A stretch of 64,000 bases of DNA, taken from Meandrina meandrites (lineage: Eukaryota > Cnidaria > Anthozoa > Scleractinia > Meandrinidae). A model generated the notes under the pieces. That model worked only from the letters and a program-made list of their open reading frames with translations, did not search any database and was not told the DNA's origin. This document shows, piece by piece, positions 33,901 to 45,115 of this stretch. The position numbers and the translations under genes were made by a program. Numbering within the stretch: position 1 is the stretch's first letter; each line of letters starts with the position of its first letter. The stretch spans positions 19,610,472 through 19,674,471 of the forward strand of contig OY855914.1 of NCBI GenBank assembly GCA_963693305.1, in the 5' to 3' direction.

Positions 33901-35758
33901 CACTCCACTCCACTCCACTCCACTCCACTCCACTCCACTCCACTCCACTCCACTCCACTCCACTCCACTCCACTCCACTCCACTCCACTCCACTCCACTC
34001 CACTCCACTCCACTCTACTCTACCAACTACTCTTCTCAACCCTACTCTCCCATAAGTTAGCTCATCTTCTATTCGATTTAATTGCATTTTATTTCTTTTA
34101 TTTGATTCGTTGAAGTATTTAATGTATACGAACGCTAGGTATAAAACAACTTACAGATAGCGTTTCTGCAGACAAAAGATGGTGACACCACCCAGTAAGA
34201 TAACTATAGGTGATGCTATTGCGATGGCTAACATTTGGTTATAGTACTTCCCGGAATTTCCTGGTTTTCCAGTCCTGGGATTGAAATTCGTGGGCTTTTC
34301 TGAATGGACTATCGACACAATATTGATATCAGCAACTGGCTAGAGAGTGGTAGATTAAAAAGGGGTCAGTACATTAATCTTATTGACGAAGCGTGAGATC
34401 CGGATACAGGAGTTTTGGCCTTGCTCTTTTTTTTACTTTGGACTTTGGACTCTTGCTTTACTATTCAGGTAGTATGACAGAATCGAGGGCGAGTGCTTCA
34501 AAACGGGTTCCACGCACAAAGAAAAAAACATGAAAGCAAAAGTGCTATTTTTTCAAGGTGTTTGGAAAGCCGTTATTAAAGGGAACCTCCAATCCTGCAA
34601 CAAGTTGAGGAGGCTGAATTATTTGTAATGATACCTTCAAATGTCAAATTTCATAGGTCAAGGGCGAAATAACATTTTAATAGGAACAATAAGCAAAGAC
34701 GTTTATGCCTTTTAAATTTCCCGCGCCCCGCCATTTTGGATTTCATGCCGTGCTATGATAACCCTTAATGTCTGAAAGCAAAGGGTTTTTGTGTGAAACA
34801 ATTGGGCAACCATTACACGTCATGATAAGTAGTCTTTGCAATATATAACGACCCCCTTCTTCATCGAAAGTTTTTACCCTGTCCCCTTTTTACCCTGTTA
34901 TTTTCCTGTCCCCCTTTCTTAATCCTCAATTTTTAATATGCCCTTCCCCAAGCAAAAAACGGCGAAAGTAAAAAAAAATTAATTTGTCAAAGTAAACTTA
35001 AAAGCAGATAAAATTGCAGTTTTAGGCGATAATAATAGTGATAATATATCAAGTCAGGGCCCGCGCAACAAAACGTTTGAGTTTGGAGTCTGAAACGTGA
35101 ACATGTGGGCTTGAACAAGGGGAAATTTAGATCTCAATTGCTTTAATTGTTCTGAGATACCTGGAAATGCATTTGAAATTAACAAAAAAAGTGCTTAGAT
35201 AAAAACGTTCAACGCTGAAAGCGCAATCACTACAAGGATACTAAAAATTTAGTACCCAACCTCTAGATTCACTATCAAATCCTGAGAGGCGTTCACGAGC
35301 GAAAAGCGTACACTAATATTTGTTTCTTTGTGACGCGGCTTCGCCTCGCGGGCGTGTGACACGAAGGTGAGCCTGCTCGCAGGCTATTTTGTTTCCTTTT
35401 CGTTATTTGCAACCAACACTTGGTGGGTTTCAGGTGATGCGGTTCCGGACAAAGTAAGGGGCCTGGGTAAATTTCACCTGGAAAATTGAGATATTTCACA
35501 ACCTCAAAAAAGCATTTTAGGCATTCAGGTAGAATTTTGGCACTATTATAGATGCTGTGACTTCAGTTTAAGGTAATAATAATTGTCGTAATTTCGCAAG
35601 TGCACTTATAATTTGTTTTTTTTTTTAATTGATGGCTCGTGCATTGTTAGTGTGTGAATTGTTTTGCAGCCACAAAGTTGGTGGGTTTGAGTTGATGAGG
35701 TTCCGGACTTAGTAGGAGGGCTCGGTGACATGGTTCCCCCCCCCCCCCCCCCCAAAAA

Positions 35759-35796
<38 letters not shown>

Positions 35797-36884
35797 TTTG
35801 CAGAGTTGGATTATTTGGTCGAAGACATTTATTGCTACTCAGAGTTTCATGCTTCTTGCGAAGCAATCATCAGGCAACTGCCAAAAATAACGGATACATT
35901 TGAAGATATACAAAATTTGAAAATACAGAACAATGCCTAGTGGCGTGACATGCAAAGATATGATTGGTTAAGCTAAGTGAGTACGGTTTTTAACAGGAAT
36001 TTCTTAGAATGTCTACAAGTGGTCATCAGTTCGCTTCTATTGTTCAGTGTTGACATTTCGGGTCGACAAATAATAAAATATTTTTCCCACAAACACAAAT
36101 TACATCTCTTGCTTGAATTACAATATGATCGGGCCTGTTTAACCTTACGCCATTTGATGTTGTAGACAACTTTCCTCTCTTTAAGGCTCCAAATATATTT
36201 ACTTAATTCGGTTGCTTGTTTGTACCGCTCGTTCTTAAATGAGCATACATGGTTTCCATATCTTAACTTGAAACTTGTGTCGCAAAGTCCAATGTATGTC
36301 TCACTTGAGGTTGGTGTCGTGACCTCGGCTTGATAAATGATGTTTTGATCGTTGCATCTTCCGTCCATGGGGCACGTGCGTGAGTTGCGGCAGTTACAAT
36401 TTCTATCATTGGTGGGATCAGATTTATTAATTTGAGCTTTGTTGTGGTTGGATATGATTGTTTTGATATTATTCATGCAGCTATAGCTCAATTTAAGCGT
36501 GTTCCGGTTAAAAATTTTGTGCAGTGGATTTGATTTAGGAAAGTGTTGATCAATGAGAGAAAGGAACAATAGAAGCGAACTGATGACCACTTGTAGACAT
36601 TCTAAGAAATTCCTGTTAAAAACCGTACTCACTTAGCTTAACCAATCATATCTTTGCATGTCACGCCACTAGGCATTGTTCTGTATTTTCAAATTTTGTA
36701 TATCTTCAAATGTATCCGTTATTTTTGGCAGTTGCCTGATGATTGCTTCGCAAGAAGCATGAAACTCTGAGTAGCAATAAATGTCTTCGACCAAATAATC
36801 CAACTCTGCAAATCTGCATATTGCTCTAGTTCATCTATTGAGCACTTTAATAGCTGATGAAGTCTTCAATTCATTATCTTTTTA

Positions 36885-36963
<79 letters not shown>

Positions 36964-37005
36964 GCGTTTCTGGGGCTCTGATAGCGTTTCTGGGGCTCTG
37001 AAAAA

Positions 37006-37086
<81 letters not shown>

Positions 37087-37131
37087 TTAATATTAAATTA
37101 AAAAGTTGTGTTTATTTCTGTTCCTATTTAA

Positions 37132-37190
<59 letters not shown>

Positions 37191-40100
37191 TTTTTCAGAG
37201 CCCCAGAAACGCTATTTTAGGAATTCTGGTAGATCTTTCGCACTATTATAGATAAGGTCATTACAACACTTAATGGTTCATGTAATTATTTTGGGTGACC
37301 TCCCATTACAGACCATATTTCCATATTACCCCCCCCCCCCCCCCCCCCCTCTTTCTCCTTTGAAGCCATATTTTTTTTTTAACTTTCACCATATTTTTGT
37401 CGGCGTTTGAAGACGAATCATGCAACGATTGATACCCCGCCTTCCATTTTTCAAGGCATCTGATTGGTAGTTTAAACCAACCGGCCGGAAACGCAAAACT
37501 CGTCAAAGTAATAAAAAAACTTGTCAAAAAGATGTCAAAAACTTTGTTGGGTGGCTACGGTTGGAGGGGTTTGACTGTAAACTATCACTGTCCACAATAT
37601 TTTTCGATAATGTTGTGTACGCTACAATTTTCTGCTTCTGTAGGCAGAAGAACCTTCCTTGAGACAGCTGTATACATAGGAAAATAAAGTAGTAATTAAC
37701 TACATATTACAGTACATGTATAAATACATGTCAAGTACCTGTACAGTTGATGGGTTCTCCACTCCATTGTCCGGACTGCAAGCACATTCTTATCACCTCT
37801 CTATCGGTACTGATATAACCACTTTGACATCCAAATACACATTTTGATCCATATGTATCGCCACAGTAAGGGCTCAGTAGTTTGGCTTTAGGCGGGATGT
37901 CCAAATGCGAACAGATGGAAGCTTTAACAATAAATTTAATAGTTATATTTAGAAGCGAGTCCTAAATCCCTATAGGCTTATTACCGTTTTGCGGGAATGG
38001 ACGATAAATTAGTTATTATTACCTTCGCAGAAGAAATCTTGGCCACTCCAGCTTCCGTTTTCTAGACACCTTCTTGTTGGAGAGCCGAAATCGACAAATC
38101 CAGCATCGCAGGAAAACCTACAAACTGTGTTGTAATTTTCTGATATTGTTCCAAAGCAGCTCTGTCGTTTGCCATTCATCGGGGGTAGCAGAGCTGAGCA
38201 CGTGACAGCCGAGCTGTTTTGCCAGCGTATTATATGGTCCCTCCCTGGAGCAATAACACGGACATGTAACAGTAATTCAACATGGACTGGAACAGCGCCT
38301 TAGTGTAATGGTATACTTAGGGGTGTTTTAAAATGAAACTGAAACTAATGAAACTGTTTGCGTGTGTCGATGCAAAAGTAATATCTTTAACAATTATTCC
38401 CGAGCGCGCGTTAAATATGAGATATTATTAAAAACTAGCAATGGTATATTGCAATTCCTGATTTTTGATTAGTTAACAGGTAATGGTATATGACCTCACA
38501 TACCATTGACCACAAATATCGTAGCCGATATGCGTTACCGAAAACAGCTGGGGAGCTGAAATATTGCTATTCTTTTGGGCGTTTTTAACAAAACAGTTAT
38601 TCTACTTGCGCTGGATATGAGTATGTTATAGCCAAATCCGCGCTATGTGCCATCTCATATTCAACGCGCGCTCGCGGAATAAGTGTTAAGTAGGTAGCCA
38701 ACGAGGCGCCGAGCGCTGAATCGCCTATAACTGTCTCATATTCAGCAAGAGCGAGCGGATCCGGAATAACTGTTTTATTATAAAATAGCCAAAGAATCGC
38801 AATATCTGAGCTCCGGCTATTCTTGCTGAGGCGTACTCCTATCATATTTGTAATCCATGGTATATGAGTTCAGATTCCATTGCCTGTAATCCAATCAAAA
38901 CACAGAAATTGAAATACACCGTGGCTAATTTTTACTAGGTTAATGTAAGATTGACTTATTTTCTTATTTATCTGCTGTTAATATATATGCTTAGTCTGAG
39001 CATCCCGGTGACAATGTCCAACAATAAAGACACTTAGTAAGATATTTATTTCTGACTTTTTTTAATTAACAATTATTCGCCGAAGGCGAAGTGATTATTG
39101 TTGAATAATCCCCGAGACGAAGTCGAGGGGATTATTCAACAATAATCACTTCGCCTGAGGCGAATAATTGTTTTAGTATAATTTTCAGAGGTGAATATCA
39201 AAAACTGAAAAATAATAATAGAAAACACGAAAACAACAAACACAAGTGCTCGCTTGTATACGTGTAAACCAGTTTAATTCTTCGATTGAAATCGTAATTT
39301 TCACTCAGGTTTTAGCAATAAAACGGAACAAAACAAACACTACGAAAAAGATAGATACATCTGGTACCTTTGTTTAATCGTTGGTGACTTCTGAACAATT
39401 GTGTGAATCCTCTCGAAATTACTAGCTCCAGTGAGAAGAGAACTAAATAATGTTTTGCCAGTCGATCTGACTGAGTACACGGCCGCGTGCAATCTCCAAA
39501 ACCACCATGTTTACGATCAATTCGAATGCCTTGAAAACCATCTCTTGAAAATATTTCCGGTCCAAAAGCCTTGGTAGTTAATTTGAAAAATTCCCAATAT
39601 TTTAAATAGCCAGGACTTGGAGTGATTTCTTTTAAATGAGAGAAATTTTCATTCAGCAAATGCCGCCATGTTCACTGGCCTGGATGGCAAACGTGGCATG
39701 GCTTAGTAGCCAAGCCTTGAGATGCTATATTCACCGCCTAGCGCGGTGAATATAGCGTCATAGTGCGAGCTTCTCGACCAATCAGAATTGAATTCACCTG
39801 TGGAAATTATACTAATATCACATATAAATTGTCATCTTAAAGCTAACTTGCTTCTTTTGCCTTCTATTACATTTATGAAAGGAAAGTAGCTTGAGCATTC
39901 GCTTTAAGTTTCCCCCTACTGTTATTCCGCCATCTTTACGGGTTTTTTTTATTTTATTACCTTTAAACTTGAATCATTAAACTTGAACTTAAACTCAAGC
40001 TTCAGTGACTTATCGCAGAAAGTGTTAAAGGTACTAGATCAATTGTGTTTAACCAATCTCAAACAATAATATCACCCAAATGACAAATGACTTACTGTCT

Positions 40101-41020
40101 TCGCATGTCTTGTCATCTTGCTTTAAAATCATACCAGTTGGACAATCGCATTCGTGACCAGATGTTTTTGGAACACAAAAATGACTGCATCCTCCATTGT
40201 TAACGGCACAAGGAATGGAAGCTTTAAAAGATTTACAAGTTTTGAGAGAGAGACAAAGAAATCATGTTTAAAAACAACAGTAAGCACCCGTGTACCATGT
40301 ACCCATTTAGGAACTTTGAATGAATTCACGGGCTTTGCTATCACTCGTATTCACAACAAGGTTAAATATGATAATATCGTATCTTTTGAGCTTTTTCTAA
40401 ACAACTCGATGGACCAAAGAGAACGCGAGGCATATAAGCATAACGGGCGCTAAGTGCAGAAAAAATAAGCGAGGCAAAGCCGTGATTGGTTTTGGTTTTT
40501 AACTGATCGGAAACCATTGTAATACAAACCATGGCAACTTTGAGGTTTATTCGAAACCCAATTAAAACCTCTCTATAAGGAATTGAAGCAGAACATACGG
40601 CTGCCACTTGACGTCGTTTTTGCAAGAGGCCGTGACTGGGAAAAAATTAGCCATGCGATTTTAAACGCATGTATGCATGCCCCCTGTCGCAAGTGACAAC
40701 AAGGTTTAACACTACCTGTTTATGCCGGTGTTACTGGTTTGAAATCAGCATATTAACTTTGTAAGTCATACTTCATGTTTTACGTTATATAACAAAACAA
40801 GTCAAAACGGCACAACAGTACGACAGTGTCCCATTGTTGCTGGGCGTCGTAACTGTATTATGTACCCATTGTTCCAATATTGTAAGAGAATACTCGACAG
40901 TGGCCAAAGTCCGTGGCCCTATACCTATTTTCTGAACTTACCTCCATAAACGCTCATACGTTGCTTTTCAATCAAAGTTAATACCGCATACAGCGTGCAA
41001 ATCCACCAGGTGAATCTCAT
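30597..41020 (-). CDS. Gene C: propeller-less Death-domain receptor paralog
   Basis: Exons: 40942-41020 signal; 40096-40221 EGF-like; 38023-38244 CCP; 37739-37921 CCP; 34155-34299 TM; 32154-32301 linker; 30597-30937 Death domain with stop. No YWTD exon lies between the signal and the TM exon, so both propellers are gone while the flanking phase-1 junctions still match. The seven exons total 1244 bases, 2 mod 3: one exon of 1 mod 3 (for example the 85-bp cytoplasmic exon of B and D) is missing from my model between TM and linker, and I could not find it. Either it has diverged or the gene is damaged there. Architecture otherwise parallels B. Expected at the plasma membrane, with a different, smaller ectodomain. 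Confidence 0.72.
31487..31982. mobile_element. MITE with ~180-bp inverted arms
   Basis: Arms 31487-31670 and 31804-31982 are reverse complements with scattered mismatches; both hold 'gttgctatagtaacc' or its inverse plus 'tgacgtca'. The ~130-bp centre contains 'gagggtcaccga'. Confidence 0.85.
32154..32301 (-). CDS. Gene C exon, cytoplasmic linker
   Basis: 148 bp. [20 protein letters not shown]...[15 protein letters not shown], Ser/Asn/acidic-rich, no domain. Acceptor ..ttctag (phase 0), donor G|GTATG (phase 1). A decayed relative at 47088-47180. Confidence 0.65.
32463..32601. mobile_element. MITE, CACTACCTCTC ends (gene C copy)
   Basis: 11-bp inverted ends 'cactacctctc' / 'gagaggtagtg'. A sister at 57939-58077 occupies the same place relative to the linker exon of gene D. 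Confidence 0.78.
32780..32956 (-). pseudogene. Truncated Death-domain exon
   Basis: Good acceptor and frame [12 protein letters not shown]...[27 protein letters not shown], then a TAG. Only helices 1-2 remain. A partial copy lying between the gene C TM exon and its functional linker. Confidence 0.8.
33455..34017 (+). repeat. (CCACT)n pentanucleotide satellite in gene C
   Basis: More than 110 almost perfect copies, with a single visible interruption (CGTCT) near 33865. Directly 3' of the TM exon, in the intron that carries pentanucleotide arrays in A and B. Confidence 0.97.
34155..34299 (-). CDS. Gene C exon 5, transmembrane exon
   Basis: 145 bp. Linker [14 protein letters not shown], then a helix [20 protein letters not shown] and CLQKRYL. 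Acceptor ..attcag, donor CT|GTAAG, phase 2 out. It contains a mid-helix proline not seen in A, B or D. Confidence 0.82.
34310..35285. other. Gene C intron, no exon seen
   Basis: AT-rich; no coding similarity or strong inverted repeat recognised. Confidence 0.45.
35290..35796. repeat. Local duplicated block with C/A/TA tracts
   Basis: 'ttggtgggttt...ggttccggac' occurs near 35418 and again near 35679, suggesting a ~260-bp tandem duplication. It ends in a run of Cs, As and TA at 35736-35793. Confidence 0.6.
35797..36816 (-). mobile_element. Truncated Penelope-like element with long inverted ends
   Basis: About 250-bp perfect or near-perfect inverted repeats (35797-36045 and 36564-36816) flank and overlap a Penelope-type C-terminal frame. 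The reverse-transcriptase core is missing, so it is non-autonomous. It sits in the TM-to-CCP intron of gene C next to (TA)n. Confidence 0.82.
35973..36632 (-). pseudogene. GIY-YIG endonuclease end of a Penelope-like element
   Basis: Contains the Penelope-specific cysteine cluster [15 protein letters not shown], then IIYQAEV and [17 protein letters not shown] (the GIY-YIG-related core), [32 protein letters not shown] and CRHSKKFLL. The first residues come from the inverted-repeat arm; a 5'-truncated protein. Confidence 0.85.
36885..37189 (+). repeat. (TA)n tracts around a PLE-like end
   Basis: TA runs at about 36885-36962, 37013-37081 and 37137-37189. Between the first two is a direct duplication of 'tagcgtttctggggctctga', whose inverse 'cagagccccagaaacgcta' follows the last run. 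Confidence 0.85.
37739..37921 (-). CDS. Gene C exon 4, CCP module
   Basis: 183 bp, phase 1-1. [20 protein letters not shown]...[12 protein letters not shown]...[14 protein letters not shown]. Donor G|GTACTT. Diverged from the B and D CCPs. Confidence 0.87.
38023..38244 (-). CDS. Gene C exon 3, CCP module with N-terminal extension
   Basis: 222 bp, phase 1-1. About 12 residues ([12 protein letters not shown]) precede a [16 protein letters not shown]...[14 protein letters not shown]...SPTRRC..NGSWSG..FFC. The extension looks like the end of an HYR-type strand, but this is uncertain. Confidence 0.85.
38477..38890. mobile_element. MITE with ~35-bp inverted ends
   Basis: Left 'caggtaatggtatatgacct' and right 'aggcaatggaatctgaactc' (reverse-complemented) align with a few mismatches. 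Inner palindromic blocks contain 'acagttatt'/'aataactgt'. Non-coding. Confidence 0.6.
39066..39173. repeat. 107-bp palindromic repeat, copy 2
   Basis: Near-perfect hairpin from TTAACAATTATTCGCC to GGCGAATAATTGTTTTA, sister of 13457-13563, again followed by TTAGTATA. Confidence 0.85.
39066..39817. mobile_element. Inverted-repeat element in gene C intron
   Basis: After the left hairpin, 'tagtataattttcagaggtgaa' (39172) is inverse to 'ttcacctgtggaaattatacta' (39793). A second hairpin, 'tatattcaccg...cggtgaatata', lies at 39725-39755. The internal minus open frame (39312-39659) matches no family I know. Confidence 0.65.
40096..40221 (-). CDS. Gene C exon 2, EGF-like module
   Basis: 126 bp, phase 1-1. 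[13 protein letters not shown]...CDCPTGM...DDKTC, an LDL-receptor-type EGF closer to the LRP consensus than those of A and B. Donor A|GTAAG. Confidence 0.88.
40240..40935. other. Gene C intron 1, no exon seen
   Basis: No YWTD or CCP coding segment between the signal and EGF exons; short open frames on either strand look incidental. Confidence 0.5.
40942..41020 (-). CDS. Gene C exon 1, signal peptide
   Basis: ATG at 41018-41020. [18 protein letters not shown]... shares WICTL with gene B. Donor G|GTAAG, phase 1. Confidence 0.72.
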
Positions 41021-41029
41021 GTTGGTTGC

Positions 41030-42200
41030 AAATAGTTCCTGCTAATATGCAACAAAACAACAATAGTAAAACAGACGTAATACAGTGATCGAGAAAGGGT
41101 TTCACAGTCTGTTCGCAAAAAGTAGATAGGAAAATCGCTGCAATCTTACGACGAATTAGCAGCAAAACAGTACAAATTACTTATACACTCACCGTAAAAA
41201 TATGAACTTAAAGGATTGTATTACATTTCCTCCAATTCCGTTATCCACCTAGGTATGCGTGAAGCAAATAAATTAAAGCATGAACTGCCTTCCAAGACCT
41301 TGAACGCGGATCACAAAATGCCCTTGACTTATGAAAACAGCAATGAATTTAGAAAAGAGGGAAACCACAGATTAAGAAGTCGATGCCACGAATGTTCTTA
41401 GATGTCTTCAAGCAACGCCGTAATGTCCCGGATCAACAGACTAACTTCTCTTGCGCATGCGGATTGTTTATGACATCGTCGCCTTACGGCAGTTATCAAT
41501 CACAGGCGACCTTCAAAGCAAAGAGTCTGAGTTTTAGTGGATGTCAATCATCTCCGCCTTCTGGTTATAAACTAATCTCAAAATTCAAGAACATTTAAAC
41601 TCATGTGTTCGAAACTTGAAAAACTTATTAATTAACAAATTACGAGTTTAAGTTTTGCTTTCCGTAACCATAAATAGATAATAAATACAAAACTGAACTT
41701 CGTGCTTGTAGAATTTGCCAAATATTTTGTGGTCCCTTGTGCATATGCCAGTGACCGACCGTTGATAAATTGAATTCCGTTGCATTTACTTACCAATTTC
41801 TTTGGAGCCCAAAATAAGTGAGTAAAGTAATTTTTAGTGGAATAGCTACAACTGAAGTTTAGTGATGAAATTTATGGGGAAATATAGCCATCAGGAAAAC
41901 ATGCCGATTCATGTCTGCTTATCGAATACATGCAGTATAGAACATGTTATCCGATTTGACTCATTGAATGAGTTCCCCCGGTCATCTGGAATATATTCTA
42001 ACATTCAATGTTAAATACATGCCCTGGTTTGGAGATAAATGAGTAAATTTTCGAGTTTTCAGTAGAGGCGGGGATGATTGATATCCGTCGAAAAACCCAA
42101 CTTTTCCTCCAGACTATTTACTCTGAAGGTCGCGTGTGATTGATAACCGCTGTAACTTGCACAAAACAAATCATTTTCAGACTTTCAGTTTCCATTTAAT
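41030..42200. other. 5' region of gene C
   Basis: The block near 41210 ('ggattgtattacat') matches 5' regions of A (7440) and B (26335), so part of this is probably 5' UTR or first intron. No separate gene seen. Confidence 0.5.
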
Positions 42201-42216
42201 TGCATGATCAGTTATG

Positions 42217-42260
42217 GTAAGGGACTTTCCCTTTCATGACGTATTTATATGTCATTGTGA
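42217..42260 (-). promoter_or_regulatory. Gene C putative core promoter: TATA box and kappaB-like site
   Basis: Minus-strand order: ATATAAAT (42243-42250), 12 nt holding ACGTCATGAAAG, then GGAAAGTCCC (42221-42230). The best TATA match of the three. About 1.2 kb upstream of the ATG. Confidence 0.55.
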
Positions 42261-42599
42261 TTTCAAGTAAACGTCTGTAAATCTTACCATTTGCAAAGAA
42301 AAGTTGTTAATAAAGAGCTGATCATCTCTAAGTTTGTTAGTAAAAAGAAAAGGTTCTTCAAATTTGGCGTTATTTTCGAAACAGCAAATTAATTCACACT
42401 GAGCTGAGATCATCTATTGACCCCATTACCGAACAACGCACAACTAAATAAAAACTTGAGAATGGATGAACGAACTTGTATCTTTAATTTTACGAGCAGA
42501 AACTTTAAACACTGTTAAATGCGTTGATACACTTAAAACGAGGTAATACAGTTGTATGAGTCCACCAATCGGAGTATTTTTTCTCAGACAAACACAGTT

Positions 42600-43460
42600 C
42601 ATTTATTAAGCGATGACGTCATTTTATGACGTCATCGGTTAATGCTGTAGAGCGGAAAAGCGATGGGATTTATGGAATTTTTGGTGTTACGGTGTTACGA
42701 TTACTCCCTGAATTGAACCGAAGAGCATTGGGAACTAGGTGCATGGTTTAATTTGTGTTCTTGTTGTATTCGTCGTGCGAGTGGACGGGATCTGTTGTCT
42801 GCTGCAATCGACTGATCTTTCTAGAACCGAATAGAATTTGGAACTAACTTCAGGGATAAACGTCAGTAGAAAAGAATTCAAGTAAAACTCAACAAGAAAT
42901 CACGGCGTAGAACTCAAAGCAAAATACTCCCGGGCAGTTAGAAAGGACCGATTCTATGTATAAACGAAAGACACAAATTATATTTGATGTGTTTTATTAG
43001 ATTTAGTAAACAGAAATCTTTACATTTTTTAAAAGAAAAAGGCTAAACATTTTCAAGACCGCGTTTGACCTTGTATCTTATGTCGTCAATATCGGATGTC
43101 GCGCTACAAGATAACACAGCTTTTGTCAAACAGTCATTCAACACAGAAGTTGTTCAGGAATAAACATCAGTAGAAAAGAAATCAAGTTTAACTCAACAAG
43201 AAAGCACTGCGTAGAACTTAAAGCAAAATACTCCCGGGCAGTTAGAAAGGACTAATTCTAAGTATAAGTGAAAGAGACTAATTATATTTGATGTGTTTTA
43301 TAAGATTTAGTAAACAGAAATCTTTATTCTTTTTTTAAAAACAAAAGGGCTCAACAATTTCAAGACAGCGTTTGACCTTGTATCATATGTCGTCAGTAGC
43401 AGATATCTCCCTGCAACATAACGCAACTTTTGTCGAACAATCATTCAACACAGAAGTTGT
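42600..43460. repeat. Dispersed repeat with ~305-bp tandem unit, copy 2
   Basis: Head 'gacgtcattttatgacgtca' as at 10795, followed by two ~305-bp units (about 42851-43153 and 43154-43460), each with 'gggcagttagaaagga' and 'tttgaccttgtat'. Confidence 0.75.
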
Positions 43461-43729
43461 CAGCTATTTTTATTAACTTTCTTGAAATTTTCTGTCAAAT
43501 TTCCTGAAAATTCTTAAAGACCCCTTGTGAAACGTCATCGCTTCTGCATGCATTGCGTGCCGTTTATTACATTCGCCACGCATGCTTGAAAATGAATATA
43601 TCTTCAACCATGCGAAACTGTTGCATAAATCGCAATTAAATTCTTACTTATTTATTCGCGAAATGTCCTTGACTTAAACATTCGCTCTCACCAATTTCAA
43701 TTTAACAGTAACTGTACGTTAACGTACCG

Positions 43730-44059
43730 TCTTTACAGAACGTTTTCAGCGCTTCTAAGCACCCACGCGGCGCATAGTATAGCACAGATTTTTAATAATG
43801 GCTCTCTGGTGGCCAACACTTTCCTTCCATTCCAAAAGCCCTTGGTAGCACTTTTCAAGAACCTTATAGTTCTTGAAATCCTCCTCTATATTTCTTATGG
43901 TTGTTTCGTTCATGGAAAGTTCTCGTAGAAGGTTCTTCCAGGAGACTCCAACATGGCGGCTGATGCTTGAGATATGTCTTTCTGTTTATATATAGGGCTG
44001 TCATTTTTACCAAGTGCCGATAAATTGTGGCCGCAGTCTATTTGTCTTCCGCGTGGAGA
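43730..44059 (-). pseudogene. Decayed Death-domain exon
   Basis: Highly similar to the gene C Death-domain exon ([33 protein letters not shown]). A frameshift lies before the first helix and a one-base loss near the end gives a stop (GT GCT TAG). The original acceptor is changed to ..attgag. Confidence 0.82.
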
Positions 44060-45030
44060 ATCTCAATTAAAACATCACAGTCAGTTGCAGTTAGTTCATG
44101 CTAAAATCTTTGCGATTTCTCTGCGGCATGACTCTGTAGGAAAATAGCCAGCTTTAGCAGCAACGTAAATGTAGCTGCGAAATAAATAATAAATCAAAAC
44201 AATTGAAGTCACACTGGCATCACAAGCTTATTTTTTTTACAAAAACATGTTCGTGTTTTTTAATCTCAACCCTAGCAATATGAGTTAGAAATTACGTCCT
44301 AGTAGCTCAGTTTGCCACAAAATTCCAATACCAGAAAAAAAAAATCGACTTCGAGGACATCAAGACTTTTCAATCACTAACACGGCGTCCAAAGAGGTGA
44401 CTCCAACCTTAGGCAACACAGAACGAATAGAACGCATGAAGTGAAGAAGAATATTTTGGTCCTGTGTTTGTGGGAAAAAAAGTCTGCAAAATGAGGACTA
44501 CATTCGAACCGCAAAAATATGTTCGAAACGATGAGAGCAATCAATGCGTATAATCGAGTTGCGCAGTCTTAACTTGTATTCGTAGTTTGTCTTTTATTAA
44601 TCCTTAAAATGCTAAGTCCGGATTATTCCGGGATTTGGAGGAATGTCCATTCAACAACTTGTGACGTCACGAATTTGCACGTCAGCAGATTCTTGGGATA
44701 TGCAACTAATACCGGTTGAATAGATCTTTCCACAGGACTGTCCATTTTGACGATTGACTGCAATCTGACAGAGCTAATCAGAAAAAACGTGATCAGTTTT
44801 TGGTGCAAAATTGGTGGTAAAACGGGCCAATATACCTGTACTTGATCATGGTCTCCTTTCCACAACTTTTCATGGTTAAAGATCGAAACTTTTCAGGTCA
44901 AAAGAAAAGATGTACGGTGTAGAAGGTAGAGAGAATAAGAAAGCAGAGAAAAACGAAAAGCAACGCAGCGAGGAAAAAAACGGAATTGTTCGGCAAAAAA
45001 AGAAAAAAAATGGCCTATGCGCATGCGCCA
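44060..45030. other. Spacer in decayed module, no gene seen
   Basis: Nothing recognisable as coding. Parts resemble the intron between linker and Death domain of gene C. Confidence 0.4.
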
Positions 45031-45037
45031 AAGTAAA

Positions 45038-45115
45038 ATATTGTACAATTTTTTCCGACTAGATCACGGAGGGTCGTGGGTTCAAATCCCATCTGGTGCT
45101 CGGTTTTTTCCGAGT
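45038..45115 (+). mobile_element. tRNA-derived SINE fragment
   Basis: B box 'gggttcaaatccc' followed by a 'ctcggttttttccgag' hairpin and tail. Head degenerate. Confidence 0.5.

Noticed and set aside
33386..34113. Long open frames of VEWSG or HSTPL repeats on both strands
   Set aside because: They are the translation of the (CCACT)n satellite, which has no stops in several frames; not genes. The same holds for 17055-17662.
35973..36632. Host GIY-YIG nuclease gene
   Set aside because: Cysteine cluster and neighbouring motifs are Penelope-specific and it is enclosed by the element's inverted ends.
39312..39659. 115-aa minus-strand gene
   Set aside because: Lies wholly inside an inverted-repeat element and shows no recognisable domain.
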